DNA of 64,000 bases from Labilibaculum sp. K2S (lineage in GTDB: Bacteria > Bacteroidota > Bacteroidia > Bacteroidales > Marinifilaceae), in contig NZ_JAUCMW010000004.1 of the NCBI RefSeq assembly GCF_030372765.1, forward strand, positions 239,323 to 303,322, in the 5' to 3' direction. Made by a program: the position numbers and the translations under genes. Each line of letters starts with the position of its first letter. Positions within the stretch are counted from its first letter, which is position 1. This document shows positions 1 to 9,023 of this stretch, piece after piece. The notes beneath the pieces are model-generated. The model saw nothing but the letters and a program-made list of their open reading frames with translations, made no database searches and was not told the origin of the DNA.

Positions 1-1044
1 CATTCTGCATTGCGGATAAAAGATGAAGAAAAAAAAATAGATTTGGTTTTTGGTTATGGTACTTTCAATTTTAACACGCCTAATTTTTATCCAAAATTCG
101 CAAGAGGAAAATTGGACTACATGTTATCATACACAACGTTTGATAATTTTAAAAAAGGATACATTTATGAGAAAAGAGGTATTATTGAGCAAAAACTAAA
201 TCTTGATAGTATTGAGAAGCATAAACTGTTCGCAGCTTTATTAAAAAATTACCAACCTGAAAACAGATATTACAGATACGATTTTCTTTTTGACAATTGC
301 TCTACACGAATTCGGGATATTGTTAGTGAAAACACATCAGGCACAGTTCTTTTCGATACAATTGCGGATCAACCAAAATCCTTTTGGAATCTATTAGATC
401 CATTCATGCAAAAAAGTCGCTGGATATTTTTAGGAATTCATTTAGCTCTTGGAATACCTTGTGATGCTGAAGCAACTCCTTACCAATATATGTTCTTACC
501 CGACAATATGATGCTGGGCTTTGAAAATGCAAAGATCAGTACGAACAAGACAAGCAAACCATTGGTAAAATCAACCAATGTTATCCTAAAGCCAGCCCTC
601 GACTTAAAAATAACTAATTGGTATCAAAGACCATGTTTTATTTTTGGATTGTTAGCTTTAATTGGACTACTCCTAAGTCTTGCATATCTAAAAAAAGACA
701 AAGATCTGTTCATTTTTGACATTTTTATATTTGGCGTTTGCGGATTACTAGGCTGGCTTATTATTTTCTTATGGTTTTTTACAGATCATCAGGCCACCGG
801 ACCTAATTGGAATATTATTTGGGCCTTCCCTCTTCACTTCCCAATGGTTTTTGCATTACTCCGAAAAAAATCCTCTTTGCTTGCTTATTATTATTTTTTA
901 ATGCATTCAATAATACTCATAGTGATATTGGGAAGCTGGGCAATTATTCCTCAATCTTTTCCTAACGAAATATTACCCTTTGTGGTTCTTCTCCTTTTAA
1001 GATCACTATACATTGTAAAAAAAATTAGACCTCGTTTACTGTAA
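1..1044 (+). CDS. DUF4105 (Lnb N-terminal-like) membrane protein, 5' end cut by the window
   Basis: The frame is already open at base 1, so the true start lies outside the window; a TTG at base 10 is not a convincing start. About 347 residues are visible. The N-terminal part holds the DUF4105 signature around FDNCSTRIRD (near visible residue 95). This family is a papain-like, presumably periplasmic domain common in Bacteroidota. The second half has at least four hydrophobic segments (from about residue 205 on), so it is an integral membrane protein. Its stop overlaps the ATG of the thioesterase gene by one base (TAATG), which suggests translational coupling. The substrate is unknown. The family call is fairly sure. 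Confidence 0.8.
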   Translation, partial: HSALRIKDEEKKIDLVFGYGTFNFNTPNFYPKFARGKLDYMLSYTTFDNFKKGYIYEKRGIIEQKLNLDSIEKHKLFAALLKNYQPENRYYRYDFLFDNCSTRIRDIVSENTSGTVLFDTIADQPKSFWNLLDPFMQKSRWIFLGIHLALGIPCDAEATPYQYMFLPDNMMLGFENAKISTNKTSKPLVKSTNVILKPALDLKITNWYQRPCFIFGLLALIGLLLSLAYLKKDKDLFIFDIFIFGVCGLLGWLIIFLWFFTDHQATGPNWNIIWAFPLHFPMVFALLRKKSSLLAYYYFLMHSIILIVILGSWAIIPQSFPNEILPFVVLLLLRSLYIVKKIRPRLL

Positions 1045-1793
1045 TGAACACATCAAACACCGACATAAGAAAATACCGGGAAACTTTTCAAATTGGATCT
1101 TTTGACACGGATCTAAATGGAAGAGCAAAACTCACAAGTATTTGCAATTACTTTCAGGAAATTGCCGGACATCATGTAGATTTAATCAATCAAGGCATTG
1201 ATGATTTAAAAGCCAATAATCTGGCGTGGATTTTATCAAGATTAAAAGTTCAAATTTTTTCAACTCCCAAGTGGAAAGATAATATTGATATTGAAACCTG
1301 GTCGATTGGAGCAGATGGTTTGTTTGGAAATCGGGAATACCGGATTTATAACATGAAAGGAGATGTTATTGGTCAGGCAACCTCTTCGTGGCTGGTGCTG
1401 AATACAAAAACAAAAAGATTGATTAGACCACAAGAAATTGTTGCTAAAATGCCAATCAACTCTGAAGATCCTATCTTTGAACATAGCCTAAGTAAGTTGC
1501 AACAAATAGAACAAGGCAATTACGTAGAGGATCTGCACATTCACTATAGTGACCTTGACTTCTATCAGCATGTGAATAATGTAAAATACATAAAGTGGGC
1601 AATAGACTCTTGCCTTTCAGAAATCTTATTAAATAAAACAATTCACGAACTGGAAATAAATTATTTGCACGAAGCCAAGCTTGATCAGATTCTTGAGATA
1701 TTCAACCAAAGTAGTGATAATACCTCAAAAATTGTAATCAAAACCAAAAGCACGGATATTGAAAATTGTCGTGTAATTATAAAATGGAAATAA
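1044..1793 (+). CDS. acyl-ACP thioesterase (FatA/FatB-like hotdog fold)
   Basis: The 249 residues match the acyl-ACP thioesterase family. The N-terminal hotdog begins with the RETFQIGSFDTDLNGRAKL region, followed by NLAWILSRLKVQI and the ETWSIGADGLFGNREY segment. The second hotdog carries HYSDLDFYQHVNNVKYIKW, the same core as the plant enzymes, with the active-site Asn and His in HVNN. Enzymes of this family hydrolyse acyl-ACP in the cytoplasm to release free fatty acids and end chain elongation. The gene starts inside the stop of the DUF4105 gene and is followed seven bases later by a membrane protein gene, so the three probably form one operon. Chain-length preference cannot be read from the sequence. 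Confidence 0.9.
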   Translation: MNTSNTDIRKYRETFQIGSFDTDLNGRAKLTSICNYFQEIAGHHVDLINQGIDDLKANNLAWILSRLKVQIFSTPKWKDNIDIETWSIGADGLFGNREYRIYNMKGDVIGQATSSWLVLNTKTKRLIRPQEIVAKMPINSEDPIFEHSLSKLQQIEQGNYVEDLHIHYSDLDFYQHVNNVKYIKWAIDSCLSEILLNKTIHELEINYLHEAKLDQILEIFNQSSDNTSKIVIKTKSTDIENCRVIIKWK

Positions 1794-1800
1794 ACAAAAT

Positions 1801-2364
1801 ATGAATACCATACTATCAAGCTTTGAATCAGCACTGTATCATTTAATTTCTTTTTCTTCATTCGAACCTTTTATGCTTTTGGTATTGTTCGGAATCACCT
1901 TTCAAATAAAAGACTGGAAAGCCTATTTTTCACTTCTACTTGCCTTGATTATTGGTTCGATTGTTGGACTCCTTCTTTGTAATTTTTCGATTATACACTT
2001 TTCCGGCACAACCGTTAAATTGATTTTGGCCTTCTCAATTCTGATGGTGGGAATTCAAAATCTAATTAGCAGTCAGAGTTCTGCTTCAACCATAAAATAT
2101 AATTTCTTTGCCTTAATCGGGATTATTCTTGGAATTGGAATCAACTTACATTATAAAAGTGTTTACGGAAGCTCATTTTCTTTTTATCCATTTACGGGAT
2201 ATAATCTTGGAGCTTCAGTCTCCTACTTTTTAATTTCATTCAGTAGCCTGCTTGTATCATCATTACTGATGTTGGTTTTTAAAACAGACAGAAGAAGTTT
2301 TAATCTGGTAATTACGGGTATAGGTATTGGTATAGCCCTTGTTCTTATTTACTTACGATATTAG
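1801..2364 (+). CDS. HupE/UreJ-like integral membrane protein
   Basis: This 187-residue protein is almost wholly hydrophobic, with about six predicted membrane helices. The segment order (SSFEPFMLLVLFGITF, then a charged turn, then FSGTTVKLILAFSILMVGIQNL) resembles the HupE/UreJ_2 family. The usual His/Asp residues of the first helix pair, thought to bind metal in true HupE proteins, are not evident. Function is therefore open: a degenerate HupE-like membrane protein, not a proven nickel or cobalt carrier. It is the last gene of a three-gene run and ends directly at a strong bidirectional terminator. Confidence 0.6.
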   Translation: MNTILSSFESALYHLISFSSFEPFMLLVLFGITFQIKDWKAYFSLLLALIIGSIVGLLLCNFSIIHFSGTTVKLILAFSILMVGIQNLISSQSSASTIKYNFFALIGIILGIGINLHYKSVYGSSFSFYPFTGYNLGASVSYFLISFSSLLVSSLLMLVFKTDRRSFNLVITGIGIGIALVLIYLRY

Positions 2365-2401
2365 AAAAAAAATGCGAACCATAACGATTCGCATTTTTTT
2401 C
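2365..2401. terminator. bidirectional intrinsic terminator
   Basis: AATGCGAA at 2371-2378 pairs with TTCGCATT at 2388-2395. The stem is flanked by an A-run on the left and a T-run on the right. It sits between the converging HupE-like gene and pyk, so it can end transcription from both sides. Confidence 0.85.
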
Positions 2402-2412
2402 TAAATATATCT

Positions 2413-3828
2413 TTACACTTTATGTGTTAGTTGATCAACAACACTGATCTCCATAAATGAAACTCCTTTGGAAGGACCGAAACTACCACCTATAATGATA
2501 ACCATATCCTCGCTTTTAAAACAACCTTGATCCATCAACGAAAACATGGTTTGTTTTACATACTCATCGCGACTAACAAGCAATTTACGATAACTCGCTT
2601 CAACACCATACGAAAGAGCTAATTCTCTCATTACCCGCTTCGAATAGCACAATGCATAAACGGGAAGTGTTCCTCTGTAAGCAGATAAATATCTTCCGGT
2701 TCTACCAGTTAGAGTATCGGTTACAATTGCTTTTACAGGCAGCAATTGCGATGCTTTTACTGCAGATCGAGCTAGAATTGCCGAAAGTTCATGATTACTT
2801 CTCACAAAATTTTGTTTTGTATCCGGATAAAGCTCTCTTTCCACCTCAATTGCTACCGATTTCATTACCCGAACTGCTTCAACAGGATAGTCTCCATAGG
2901 CAGTTTCACCGCTTAACATGATCGCATCGGTTCTATTGTAAATGGCATTGGCAATATCACTAACTTCTGCTCTTGTAGGTCTTGGATTATTAATCATTGA
3001 GTGAAGCATTTGCGTAGCAATAATTACAGGCTTCTTTCTCTCAATACATTTGCGAATAATTTTTCGCTGAATTACAGGAATTTTTTGGGCAGGAATCTCA
3101 ATAGCTAAGTCACCTCTGGCAACCATGATACCATATACATGTTCCAATATTTCATCAATATGGTCAACCCCTTCTTGATTTTCAATTTTTGCAATAATTT
3201 TAATATCCGAATTTTGCTGATCAAGAATTCCTTGAATTTGAAGAACATCATGTTTGTTGCGAACAAACGAATGAGCAATAAAATCAATGTCCTGTGCTAT
3301 AGCAAAATGAATAAATTCAATATCCTTAGGACTCAATGAAGGTAAATTTATTGATACACCGGGAACATTTATGCTCTTGCGGTTTTTAACAGGTCCTGCA
3401 TTTTGTGCTTCCACAGTCAAAAATTGCTCATCCTTATCAACGACTAACAATTCTAATTCACCATCATCAATTAATATCTTCTTTCCAATTTCAAGATCTT
3501 TTACAAAATCCTCATAGCTAACCTTTATACACAACTCTGTGCAAGGAAGGTTGTCATTCCCTTTCATCTTAATTAAATCACCCTTTTTAAGGTGAATTTC
3601 CTCTTCAACATCAATAGTTCTAATCTCAGGGCCTTTAGTATCTACGAGCAAAGCAATCCTATCAGATACTTTTCGTACATTCTCAATAACCTTCATAGCA
3701 TCATCATGAGTCTGATGAGCCGTGTTTAGTCGAACTACGTTCATTCCTTCTTCAAACAACTCTGTCAAAAATTCGACATCACATTTTTTGTCGGAAATAG
3801 TGGCAATAATTTTCGTGTGCTTCTTCAT
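2413..3828 (-). CDS. pyk: pyruvate kinase
   Basis: The protein has 471 residues, the usual bacterial pyruvate kinase length. It transfers phosphate from PEP to ADP in the last step of glycolysis. Visible family motifs are VRLNTAHQTH near the N terminus, VDTKGPEIRT, the active-site AKIENQEGVDHIDEI region with the catalytic Lys, MVARGDLAIEIP, and IIATQMLHSM followed by RAEVSDIANAI. The C-terminal domain is present. In classical enzymes the first signature reads NxSH; here NTAH replaces it, as in other Bacteroidota. The window also carries two PEP carboxykinase-type genes acting at the same metabolic node. Confidence 0.96.
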   Translation of the reverse strand: MKKHTKIIATISDKKCDVEFLTELFEEGMNVVRLNTAHQTHDDAMKVIENVRKVSDRIALLVDTKGPEIRTIDVEEEIHLKKGDLIKMKGNDNLPCTELCIKVSYEDFVKDLEIGKKILIDDGELELLVVDKDEQFLTVEAQNAGPVKNRKSINVPGVSINLPSLSPKDIEFIHFAIAQDIDFIAHSFVRNKHDVLQIQGILDQQNSDIKIIAKIENQEGVDHIDEILEHVYGIMVARGDLAIEIPAQKIPVIQRKIIRKCIERKKPVIIATQMLHSMINNPRPTRAEVSDIANAIYNRTDAIMLSGETAYGDYPVEAVRVMKSVAIEVERELYPDTKQNFVRSNHELSAILARSAVKASQLLPVKAIVTDTLTGRTGRYLSAYRGTLPVYALCYSKRVMRELALSYGVEASYRKLLVSRDEYVKQTMFSLMDQGCFKSEDMVIIIGGSFGPSKGVSFMEISVVDQLTHKV

Positions 3829-3862
3829 CGAGTAACTCTTTCAATTTTTAGTTTTGGCACTG

Positions 3863-3870
3863 CAAAGATA
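3863..3870 (-). promoter_or_regulatory. probable -7 element of the pyk promoter
   Basis: On the minus strand the bases read TATCTTTG, a perfect match to the Bacteroidota -7 consensus TAnnTTTG, 34 bases before the pyk ATG. No TTTG lies 19 bases further upstream, so only half of the promoter is supported. Confidence 0.5.
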
Positions 3871-3958
3871 CTCAATTTCTCAAAACCAATTTAATAAGCT
3901 ATCAACTACTTACTCATAATATAAAACATACAAAAAAAAACCATTTATCAAAAAATTA

Positions 3959-4390
3959 TTACCTTTTGTCACAATTTTTTAATAACCCCTCGATTCCCAA
4001 TCGATATGAATCCATTCCGAAACCGGAAATAGTACCTAAACAAGCCTTTCCGATCATGGTAGAATGCCTTACCAACTCTCTTTTATGTACATTAGAAATA
4101 TGCACTTCTACAACCGGCGTATTTACTGCAGATATAGCATCAGCAAGGGCAAGAGAGGTATGAGTGTATGCTCCAGCATTAAGTACAATTCCATCATAAC
4201 TAAAACCTACACGATGTATTTCATTTATCAATTCCCCCTCTATGTTAGACTGGTAATATTCAAGTTTAATTTTACTATATAACACCTGTAGCTGTTCAAA
4301 ATAAGTTTCGAACGAAACCTCTCCATATATAGATTTTTCACGGGTTCCGAGCAAATTCAGATTAGGGCCATTAATGATTAAAAAATTCAT
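3959..4390 (-). CDS. aroQ: 3-dehydroquinate dehydratase, type II
   Basis: This 143-residue protein has the full set of type II dehydroquinase motifs: INGPNLNLLGTRE at the N terminus, the YG lid Tyr just after it, LNAGAYTHTSLALADAI with the conserved Asn, and VEVHISNVHKRE with the active-site His. It removes water from 3-dehydroquinate in the shikimate pathway in the cytoplasm, usually as a dodecamer. It is transcribed away from xerD and lies 130 bases upstream of pyk on the same strand. Length and motifs are complete. Confidence 0.96.
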   Translation of the reverse strand: MNFLIINGPNLNLLGTREKSIYGEVSFETYFEQLQVLYSKIKLEYYQSNIEGELINEIHRVGFSYDGIVLNAGAYTHTSLALADAISAVNTPVVEVHISNVHKRELVRHSTMIGKACLGTISGFGMDSYRLGIEGLLKNCDKR

Positions 4391-4573
4391 CTTGTCAAAG
4401 TATTTTAAGGTTAAACATAAAGAGATCTTAAAAAAATTGTCAGCTTACGTAATATTTTTTTAAATTGCAGACAAGTTTTATCATAAAGAATTCGTATATT
4501 ATTAGTACTTGAGTAAAACTAATAATAAAATGGTATTACTTACAACTAAACTACATACTAAAAACTGAATAAA

Positions 4574-5479
4574 ATGAAATGGACAACAACAATTGAAAAT
4601 TTTAAGACCTACTTAACTTTGGAGAAGAATCTTTCCAAGAACTCTGTAGATGCTTATATTAATGACATTACAAAACTGACAACCTTCTTCAGAGAAAAGA
4701 ACATGGAGGTTGCTCCGGAAGAAGTTATTCTTCAACACTTGAAAGATTTTGTTGCCTGGATTAACGATGCAGGTACAAGTCCTAGAACTCAAGCTCGTGT
4801 TATTTCTGGTATTAAAGCATTTTTTAAATACTTATTATTAGAAGAAATTATTGAAAAGAATCCTACTGCATTATTAGAAGCTCCAAAAATTGGACGCAAA
4901 CTACCTGACACCTTAACAACTGAAGAAATTGATGTTTTGGTTAAGGCTGTTGACATGAATAAAGCTGAAGGTCAAAGAAACAGAGCAATTCTTGAAACAC
5001 TATATTCTTGTGGATTACGTGTATCAGAATTAATTGATTTGCGTGTTTCTAATCTGCATTTTAGAATGGGTTTTATTAAAATTCATGGAAAAGGTAACAA
5101 AGAGCGTTTAATTCCAATTGGAAAAAAGGCGAAAAAAGAAATCAAGATATATCTTAAGAGCTATCGTGGAAAATTAAATATCGATAAGGATAGTGAAGAT
5201 ATTCTTTTCTTAAACCGTAGAGGTCGTAAACTTTCTCGTGTTATGATTTTTACTATTATTAAGAATTTATCTAAAAAAGTTGGATTGAAGAAAAATGTTT
5301 CTCCTCACACTTTCCGCCACTCTTTCGCTTCGCATTTAGTTGAAGGTGGTGCTGACTTAAGAGCTGTACAGGAAATGTTAGGACACGAATCTATTCTTAC
5401 AACAGAAATCTATACTCATTTGGATAGAGAATACTTAAAGGAAACTATTAAAAATTTCCATCCTCGTTCAAAAGACTAA
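4574..5479 (+). CDS. xerD: site-specific tyrosine recombinase XerD
   Basis: The 301 residues form a complete XerC/D-type recombinase. The N-terminal SAM-like DNA-binding domain covers roughly residues 1-90. The catalytic domain shows the Arg in CGLRVSELIDL, the Lys in GKGNKERLIPIG, the HxxR in SPHTFRHSFASH, the His in LGHESILTT and the nucleophile Tyr in EIYTHLD. Such enzymes resolve chromosome dimers at dif. XerC and XerD cannot be told apart with certainty here; length and the close match to the XerD pattern favour XerD. No dif-like site was recognised nearby. A clear terminator follows at 5543-5578. Confidence 0.88.
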   Translation: MKWTTTIENFKTYLTLEKNLSKNSVDAYINDITKLTTFFREKNMEVAPEEVILQHLKDFVAWINDAGTSPRTQARVISGIKAFFKYLLLEEIIEKNPTALLEAPKIGRKLPDTLTTEEIDVLVKAVDMNKAEGQRNRAILETLYSCGLRVSELIDLRVSNLHFRMGFIKIHGKGNKERLIPIGKKAKKEIKIYLKSYRGKLNIDKDSEDILFLNRRGRKLSRVMIFTIIKNLSKKVGLKKNVSPHTFRHSFASHLVEGGADLRAVQEMLGHESILTTEIYTHLDREYLKETIKNFHPRSKD

Positions 5480-5542
5480 TTTGTATTAAAAATGACCATT
5501 ATTGACAACAGGTAATGGTTAAAATACGATATACATATTTTT

Positions 5543-5578
5543 AAAACCTTCAAAAGCTTACTTTTGGAGGTTTTTTTT
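5543..5578 (+). terminator. intrinsic terminator of xerD
   Basis: AAAACCTTCAAAAG at 5543-5556 pairs with CTTTTGGAGGTTTT at 5561-5574, with one G-T wobble and the loop CTTA. It runs into eight T residues. Confidence 0.85.
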
Positions 5579-5868
5579 CATGAAAAAAATCAGTTATGTA
5601 ATAATTTAAAGAAAGCTTTGTTTGCGTAATTCTAAAGATAAAAAAGAGTCTTATTTATAATAATATTATTAATGCAAACGATTGTAGTTCAGATAATGAA
5701 GATTCTCATAATTAATAATATAAATTTATAAGTCACCAAAACCTACTGTTAATGAACCTGTTCGAACCAATTTTAGCCACGATAAAACTACAAAATCTTA
5801 TTGGAAAATAATATAACAAAAATGCAAAATTAATATCTACATAGTAGGATTAATCTATATATAATAAT

Positions 5869-5876
5869 TACTTTTG
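5869..5876 (+). promoter_or_regulatory. probable -7 element of the pckA promoter
   Basis: TACTTTTG fits the Bacteroidota -7 consensus TAnnTTTG, 26 bases before the pckA ATG. No TTTG is present at the matching -33 position. Confidence 0.45.
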
Positions 5877-5901
5877 AGTTCCAAACCTAAAATAATGTTA
5901 C

Positions 5902-7560
5902 ATGAACGTCATTGAAATTAGCATGATTGAAGATTTAAAAAAATCGTTAAAACTGCATTCCAACATTCGGGAAGATCTACCAAGAGAAGTTCTTATATCT
6001 TTAGCAGTGGATAACAAAGAGGCCGTTTTAACCAGAAATGGTGCATTGGCCACCTGGACTCCTTCAAATTCGACAGGAAGAAGTCCTAAGGACACTTATA
6101 TTGTAAGACATCCTGAAAGTGAGTTAAATATAGACTGGTCTTCGCCAAATAATATAGCCATGAACCCGCAAACGTTCGCATTGGTTTTTGAAGACGCCTT
6201 AAAAGTAATAGGTAAGAAGAAAACTATATTTACAACAGACAGAGTAATTGGTGCAGACTCTAAATATGCACTACCTGTAAAAACAATCAGTGACAATGCA
6301 TTAAGTCAAGTATTTATCGACAACATGTTTAGATCAACGCCTGATGACATTACCCGATCTATATTTGCTGATGAGCAATTCTTTTTAATTGCACTTCCAA
6401 AAGACAAATTAAATAAAGACCGATATAAGGGCTTGGTTCGTGACCAACCTAACGGAGAAACTTCTGATATTTGTGTTGTAATGGACTTCGATAATAAAAT
6501 TGGTATCGTTTATGGTTCCTCTTATATGGGCAGCATGAAGAAGTTGATGTTTACGGTAATGAATTACTATCTTCCTTTTAAAGGTGTATTGCCTTTACAT
6601 TGTTCAGCCAACGAAGGAGTCAATGGAGATTCTGCACTATTATTGGGACTTTCAGGAACTGGAAAAACAACTTTATCTGCCGATCCGGAAAGAGCCTTAC
6701 TTGGAGATGATGAACATGGTTGGAGTGATGATGGCATTTTCAATTTTGAGAATGGCTGTTATGCAAAAATGATCGACATCAAACCAGAAAATGAGCCTGA
6801 AATTTATGAAGCAGTAATGCATAAGGCTGATTACACTAAGCATGGAGCTATAATTGAAAATGCCATGATTTACCCTGATGGTGAAATCGATTTTTTCGAT
6901 GACAGATACACTCCAAACTCAAGAGCAAGTTATCCTCTTTCATTCCTGAATAATACTAAGAAAAGTTCGAAAGCCGGACATCCTAATACGATCTTATTTT
7001 TGACTGCTGATGCTTATGGAGTAATTCCTCCAATTTCAAAACTAAGCAAAGAGCAGGCAATGTTGTGGTTCTTAATGGGATACACCTCGAAACTAGCAGG
7101 TACTGAAACAGGAGTTACTGAGCCACAGGCAACCTTTTCGAGATTTTTTGGTCAGCCATTTATGCCGTGTAATCCTAACATTTATGCCAAAATGCTTGGC
7201 GATAAAATGGATAAACACAATACCAACGTATTCCTGATTAATACAGGTTGGAGCGGAGGCTCATACGGCACCGGATCAAGGATAAAGTTAAAGTACACCA
7301 GAGCGATGGTTGATGCGGCTTTAAAGGGCAAATTAGATAAAGGAGACTTTATTGAAAATAAATTATTTCACTTGAACATTCCAACGGCTTGTGAAAATGT
7401 ACCAAACGAAATTCTTAACCCAATTAACACTTGGGAAAACAAAGACGAATATCAAAAAACAGCCGAAAAATTAGCAAACAAATTTTCCGCTAATTTCGAT
7501 AAGTCATATGGAAACCAAAATCTGGATCCAGGAATTATTTCTCAATGTCCGGGAAAATAA
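5902..7560 (+). CDS. pckA: phosphoenolpyruvate carboxykinase (ATP)
   Basis: The protein has 552 residues, slightly longer than the usual 530-540. An in-frame ATG at 5923 would remove seven residues and is an equally possible start. It interconverts oxaloacetate plus ATP with PEP, CO2 and ADP. Visible motifs are TGRSPKDTYIVR, the GLSGTGKTTLSAD P-loop (near residue 250), LGDDEHGWSDDGIFNFENGCYAK with the metal-binding Asp, and FLTADAYGVIPPISKLS. In fermenting Bacteroidota the enzyme can run in the carboxylating direction and make ATP on the way to succinate. The window also encodes a likely PPi-dependent PEPCK at 48241-51732. Confidence 0.96.
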   Translation: MNVIEISMIEDLKKSLKLHSNIREDLPREVLISLAVDNKEAVLTRNGALATWTPSNSTGRSPKDTYIVRHPESELNIDWSSPNNIAMNPQTFALVFEDALKVIGKKKTIFTTDRVIGADSKYALPVKTISDNALSQVFIDNMFRSTPDDITRSIFADEQFFLIALPKDKLNKDRYKGLVRDQPNGETSDICVVMDFDNKIGIVYGSSYMGSMKKLMFTVMNYYLPFKGVLPLHCSANEGVNGDSALLLGLSGTGKTTLSADPERALLGDDEHGWSDDGIFNFENGCYAKMIDIKPENEPEIYEAVMHKADYTKHGAIIENAMIYPDGEIDFFDDRYTPNSRASYPLSFLNNTKKSSKAGHPNTILFLTADAYGVIPPISKLSKEQAMLWFLMGYTSKLAGTETGVTEPQATFSRFFGQPFMPCNPNIYAKMLGDKMDKHNTNVFLINTGWSGGSYGTGSRIKLKYTRAMVDAALKGKLDKGDFIENKLFHLNIPTACENVPNEILNPINTWENKDEYQKTAEKLANKFSANFDKSYGNQNLDPGIISQCPGK

Positions 7561-7568
7561 CTAAACTT

Positions 7569-7595
7569 AAAAGAGCCTCAAATGAGGCTCTTTTT
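7569..7595. terminator. bidirectional terminator between pckA and the NRDE gene
   Basis: AAAAGAGCCTC at 7569-7579 pairs with GAGGCTCTTTT at 7584-7594, loop AAAT. It is preceded by A and followed by T residues. The stem overlaps the last codons of the convergent NRDE gene. Confidence 0.85.
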
Positions 7596-8306
7596 GTTTA
7601 AATAAATATCTCGGGATTCATCTTTTTTTAAGTCATCATGATACATCGAAACCATCCTATTCTTTCTTCTGATTTGTGTTATGCTAAGAGTTTTCACCTT
7701 CTCTTTCCGGCTCATCACTAATCCGTTAAAAGCATCATCCCTTCCTGTTGTTTTGTGAAAGTTGAGTATTTCTTTGCTCGAAAAATTATTACACTGACGA
7801 AGCCAATTATCAAACCAGTGCTGTCGCATTTCCCGAGCTTCTTTATTATACAAAGTAGAGGATGACCAAATGTAAGGCTTCGAAGAGTCCAATTTCCGAT
7901 AGTGAAGTATTTCTCCATCCCAACGTATCTCTTCCAAATTTCGTGTGTATTTATATCTTAAAATAAGTAGTGTAAATGGTTCCATTCCGCTAAAATTGTA
8001 ATCTCTGATAAAATCAATAGTTGATGCAAATTCTGAAAATTCAAGAACCATAACACCCCTGCTCTTTTGGTAAGGTGGTTCATGTTTGTGTTTTTCAAAG
8101 GCTCCATTCAACAAACAAAGCGAGAAGTCATTTTCATGACACATCATCCATGTTCCTTGTGCCACTTTATCTTTTGGATAAATTGAGAACGACTCTCCAT
8201 TACAGTATTCTTCAGGAAATTCGGCTTCTCTTTGCGGATTTTCATCTCTATTGGTAGTGAAAAAAAAATTATCCGAGTCAATAGGTATGTAAGTTAATGT
8301 GCACAT
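7578..8306 (-). CDS. NRDE family protein (TANGO2-like, Ntn-hydrolase fold)
   Basis: The 242 residues begin MCTLTYIP with Cys2, followed by TTNRDENPQRE, the NRDE motif that names the family. Cys2 would become the N-terminal nucleophile after Met removal, as expected for the Ntn-hydrolase fold proposed for this family. Further family features are the NGAFEKH segment and FNGLVMSR near the C terminus. The biochemical role is unsettled; eukaryotic TANGO2 is linked to haem and lipid handling. The start overlaps the end of the upstream DinB-like gene by 13 bases, so the two are co-transcribed and probably coupled. Confidence 0.85.
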   Translation of the reverse strand: MCTLTYIPIDSDNFFFTTNRDENPQREAEFPEEYCNGESFSIYPKDKVAQGTWMMCHENDFSLCLLNGAFEKHKHEPPYQKSRGVMVLEFSEFASTIDFIRDYNFSGMEPFTLLILRYKYTRNLEEIRWDGEILHYRKLDSSKPYIWSSSTLYNKEAREMRQHWFDNWLRQCNNFSSKEILNFHKTTGRDDAFNGLVMSRKEKVKTLSITQIRRKNRMVSMYHDDLKKDESRDIYLNKKSLI

Positions 8307-8809
8307 AAATCATCTCTAAATCTAATGGTAGAATAGGCAACTCCAAAGTGCTTATCCAATTTAATATCAGGAAACTCCTGTTCTATCGCAATTCTGATAA
8401 TAGCCATGTGATGAATGGCATGTTCAATATTGTATACCAATTCTCTTTGTAAACTGGTATCAATATGAAAACCTTCATTTGCAAGCTTGTCGTAACTTAC
8501 ATTCAATGTAAGAGCCAAATTTTTATCAATATCATTCAACCAATTCAGAACATCTTTAAATCTTTTTACAGCCACTTTTTTCTCTGTTTCAGTTCTACTG
8601 CAATGCTCTCGGGCATCGTAACTCAAGATAGAATCTTCTCTGCAACTATCCTTTAAAATATCATAAAACTCTACAATATGACGAATGTGTTTTCCTATGG
8701 AATTATTCATCAAAAGATGTAAAGAAGCAGAATACTGTTTTGAAGAAATTTTCTCACAAAGGGCAATTAGCTGATTGATTATGATTTTAGAGACCGAGAC
8801 AGTTTGCAT
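8294..8809 (-). CDS. DinB-like four-helix protein
   Basis: This 171-residue, mostly helical protein has paired His residues in positions typical of the DinB/YfiT-like metal-binding fold: GKHIRHIVEFYD in the second helix and YNIEHAIHHMAIIRI near the C terminus. Such proteins bind Ni or Zn through three His and act as thiol-dependent transferases or hydrolases; the substrate here is unknown. It overlaps the NRDE gene by 13 bases. The pairing of a DinB-like protein with an NRDE protein suggests a shared process that I cannot name. Confidence 0.6.
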   Translation of the reverse strand: MQTVSVSKIIINQLIALCEKISSKQYSASLHLLMNNSIGKHIRHIVEFYDILKDSCREDSILSYDAREHCSRTETEKKVAVKRFKDVLNWLNDIDKNLALTLNVSYDKLANEGFHIDTSLQRELVYNIEHAIHHMAIIRIAIEQEFPDIKLDKHFGVAYSTIRFRDDLCAH

Positions 8810-9023
8810 AAAATTGAATTTCTGTAAATTATTGAGTAGTATGGAAAGCTATTAAAATATCAAAATAATTCATAAAAAACAGTTTTATAAACGAATTTAT
8901 GTCGGATGAATTGCATAAATCTGTACTTTCATTCTTAAATAGACGGTTTATTTACTCAATTCATTACTAATATTCTTAGGCGTATTATCAAAAAAACACC
9001 CCTATAAAAAATATTTGCTGCGT

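Larger units (their letters stand above)
5480..5901. other. intergenic region between xerD and pckA
   Basis: This 422-base AT-rich stretch holds the xerD terminator (5543-5578) and the pckA promoter half-site (5869-5876). The rest shows no coding frame with a plausible start and no strong inverted repeat. Confidence 0.6.

Noticed and set aside
5757..5785. GTTCGAACC-like string recalling a tRNA T-arm
   Set aside because: No acceptor, D or anticodon arms can be built around it. No tRNA was found anywhere in the window.
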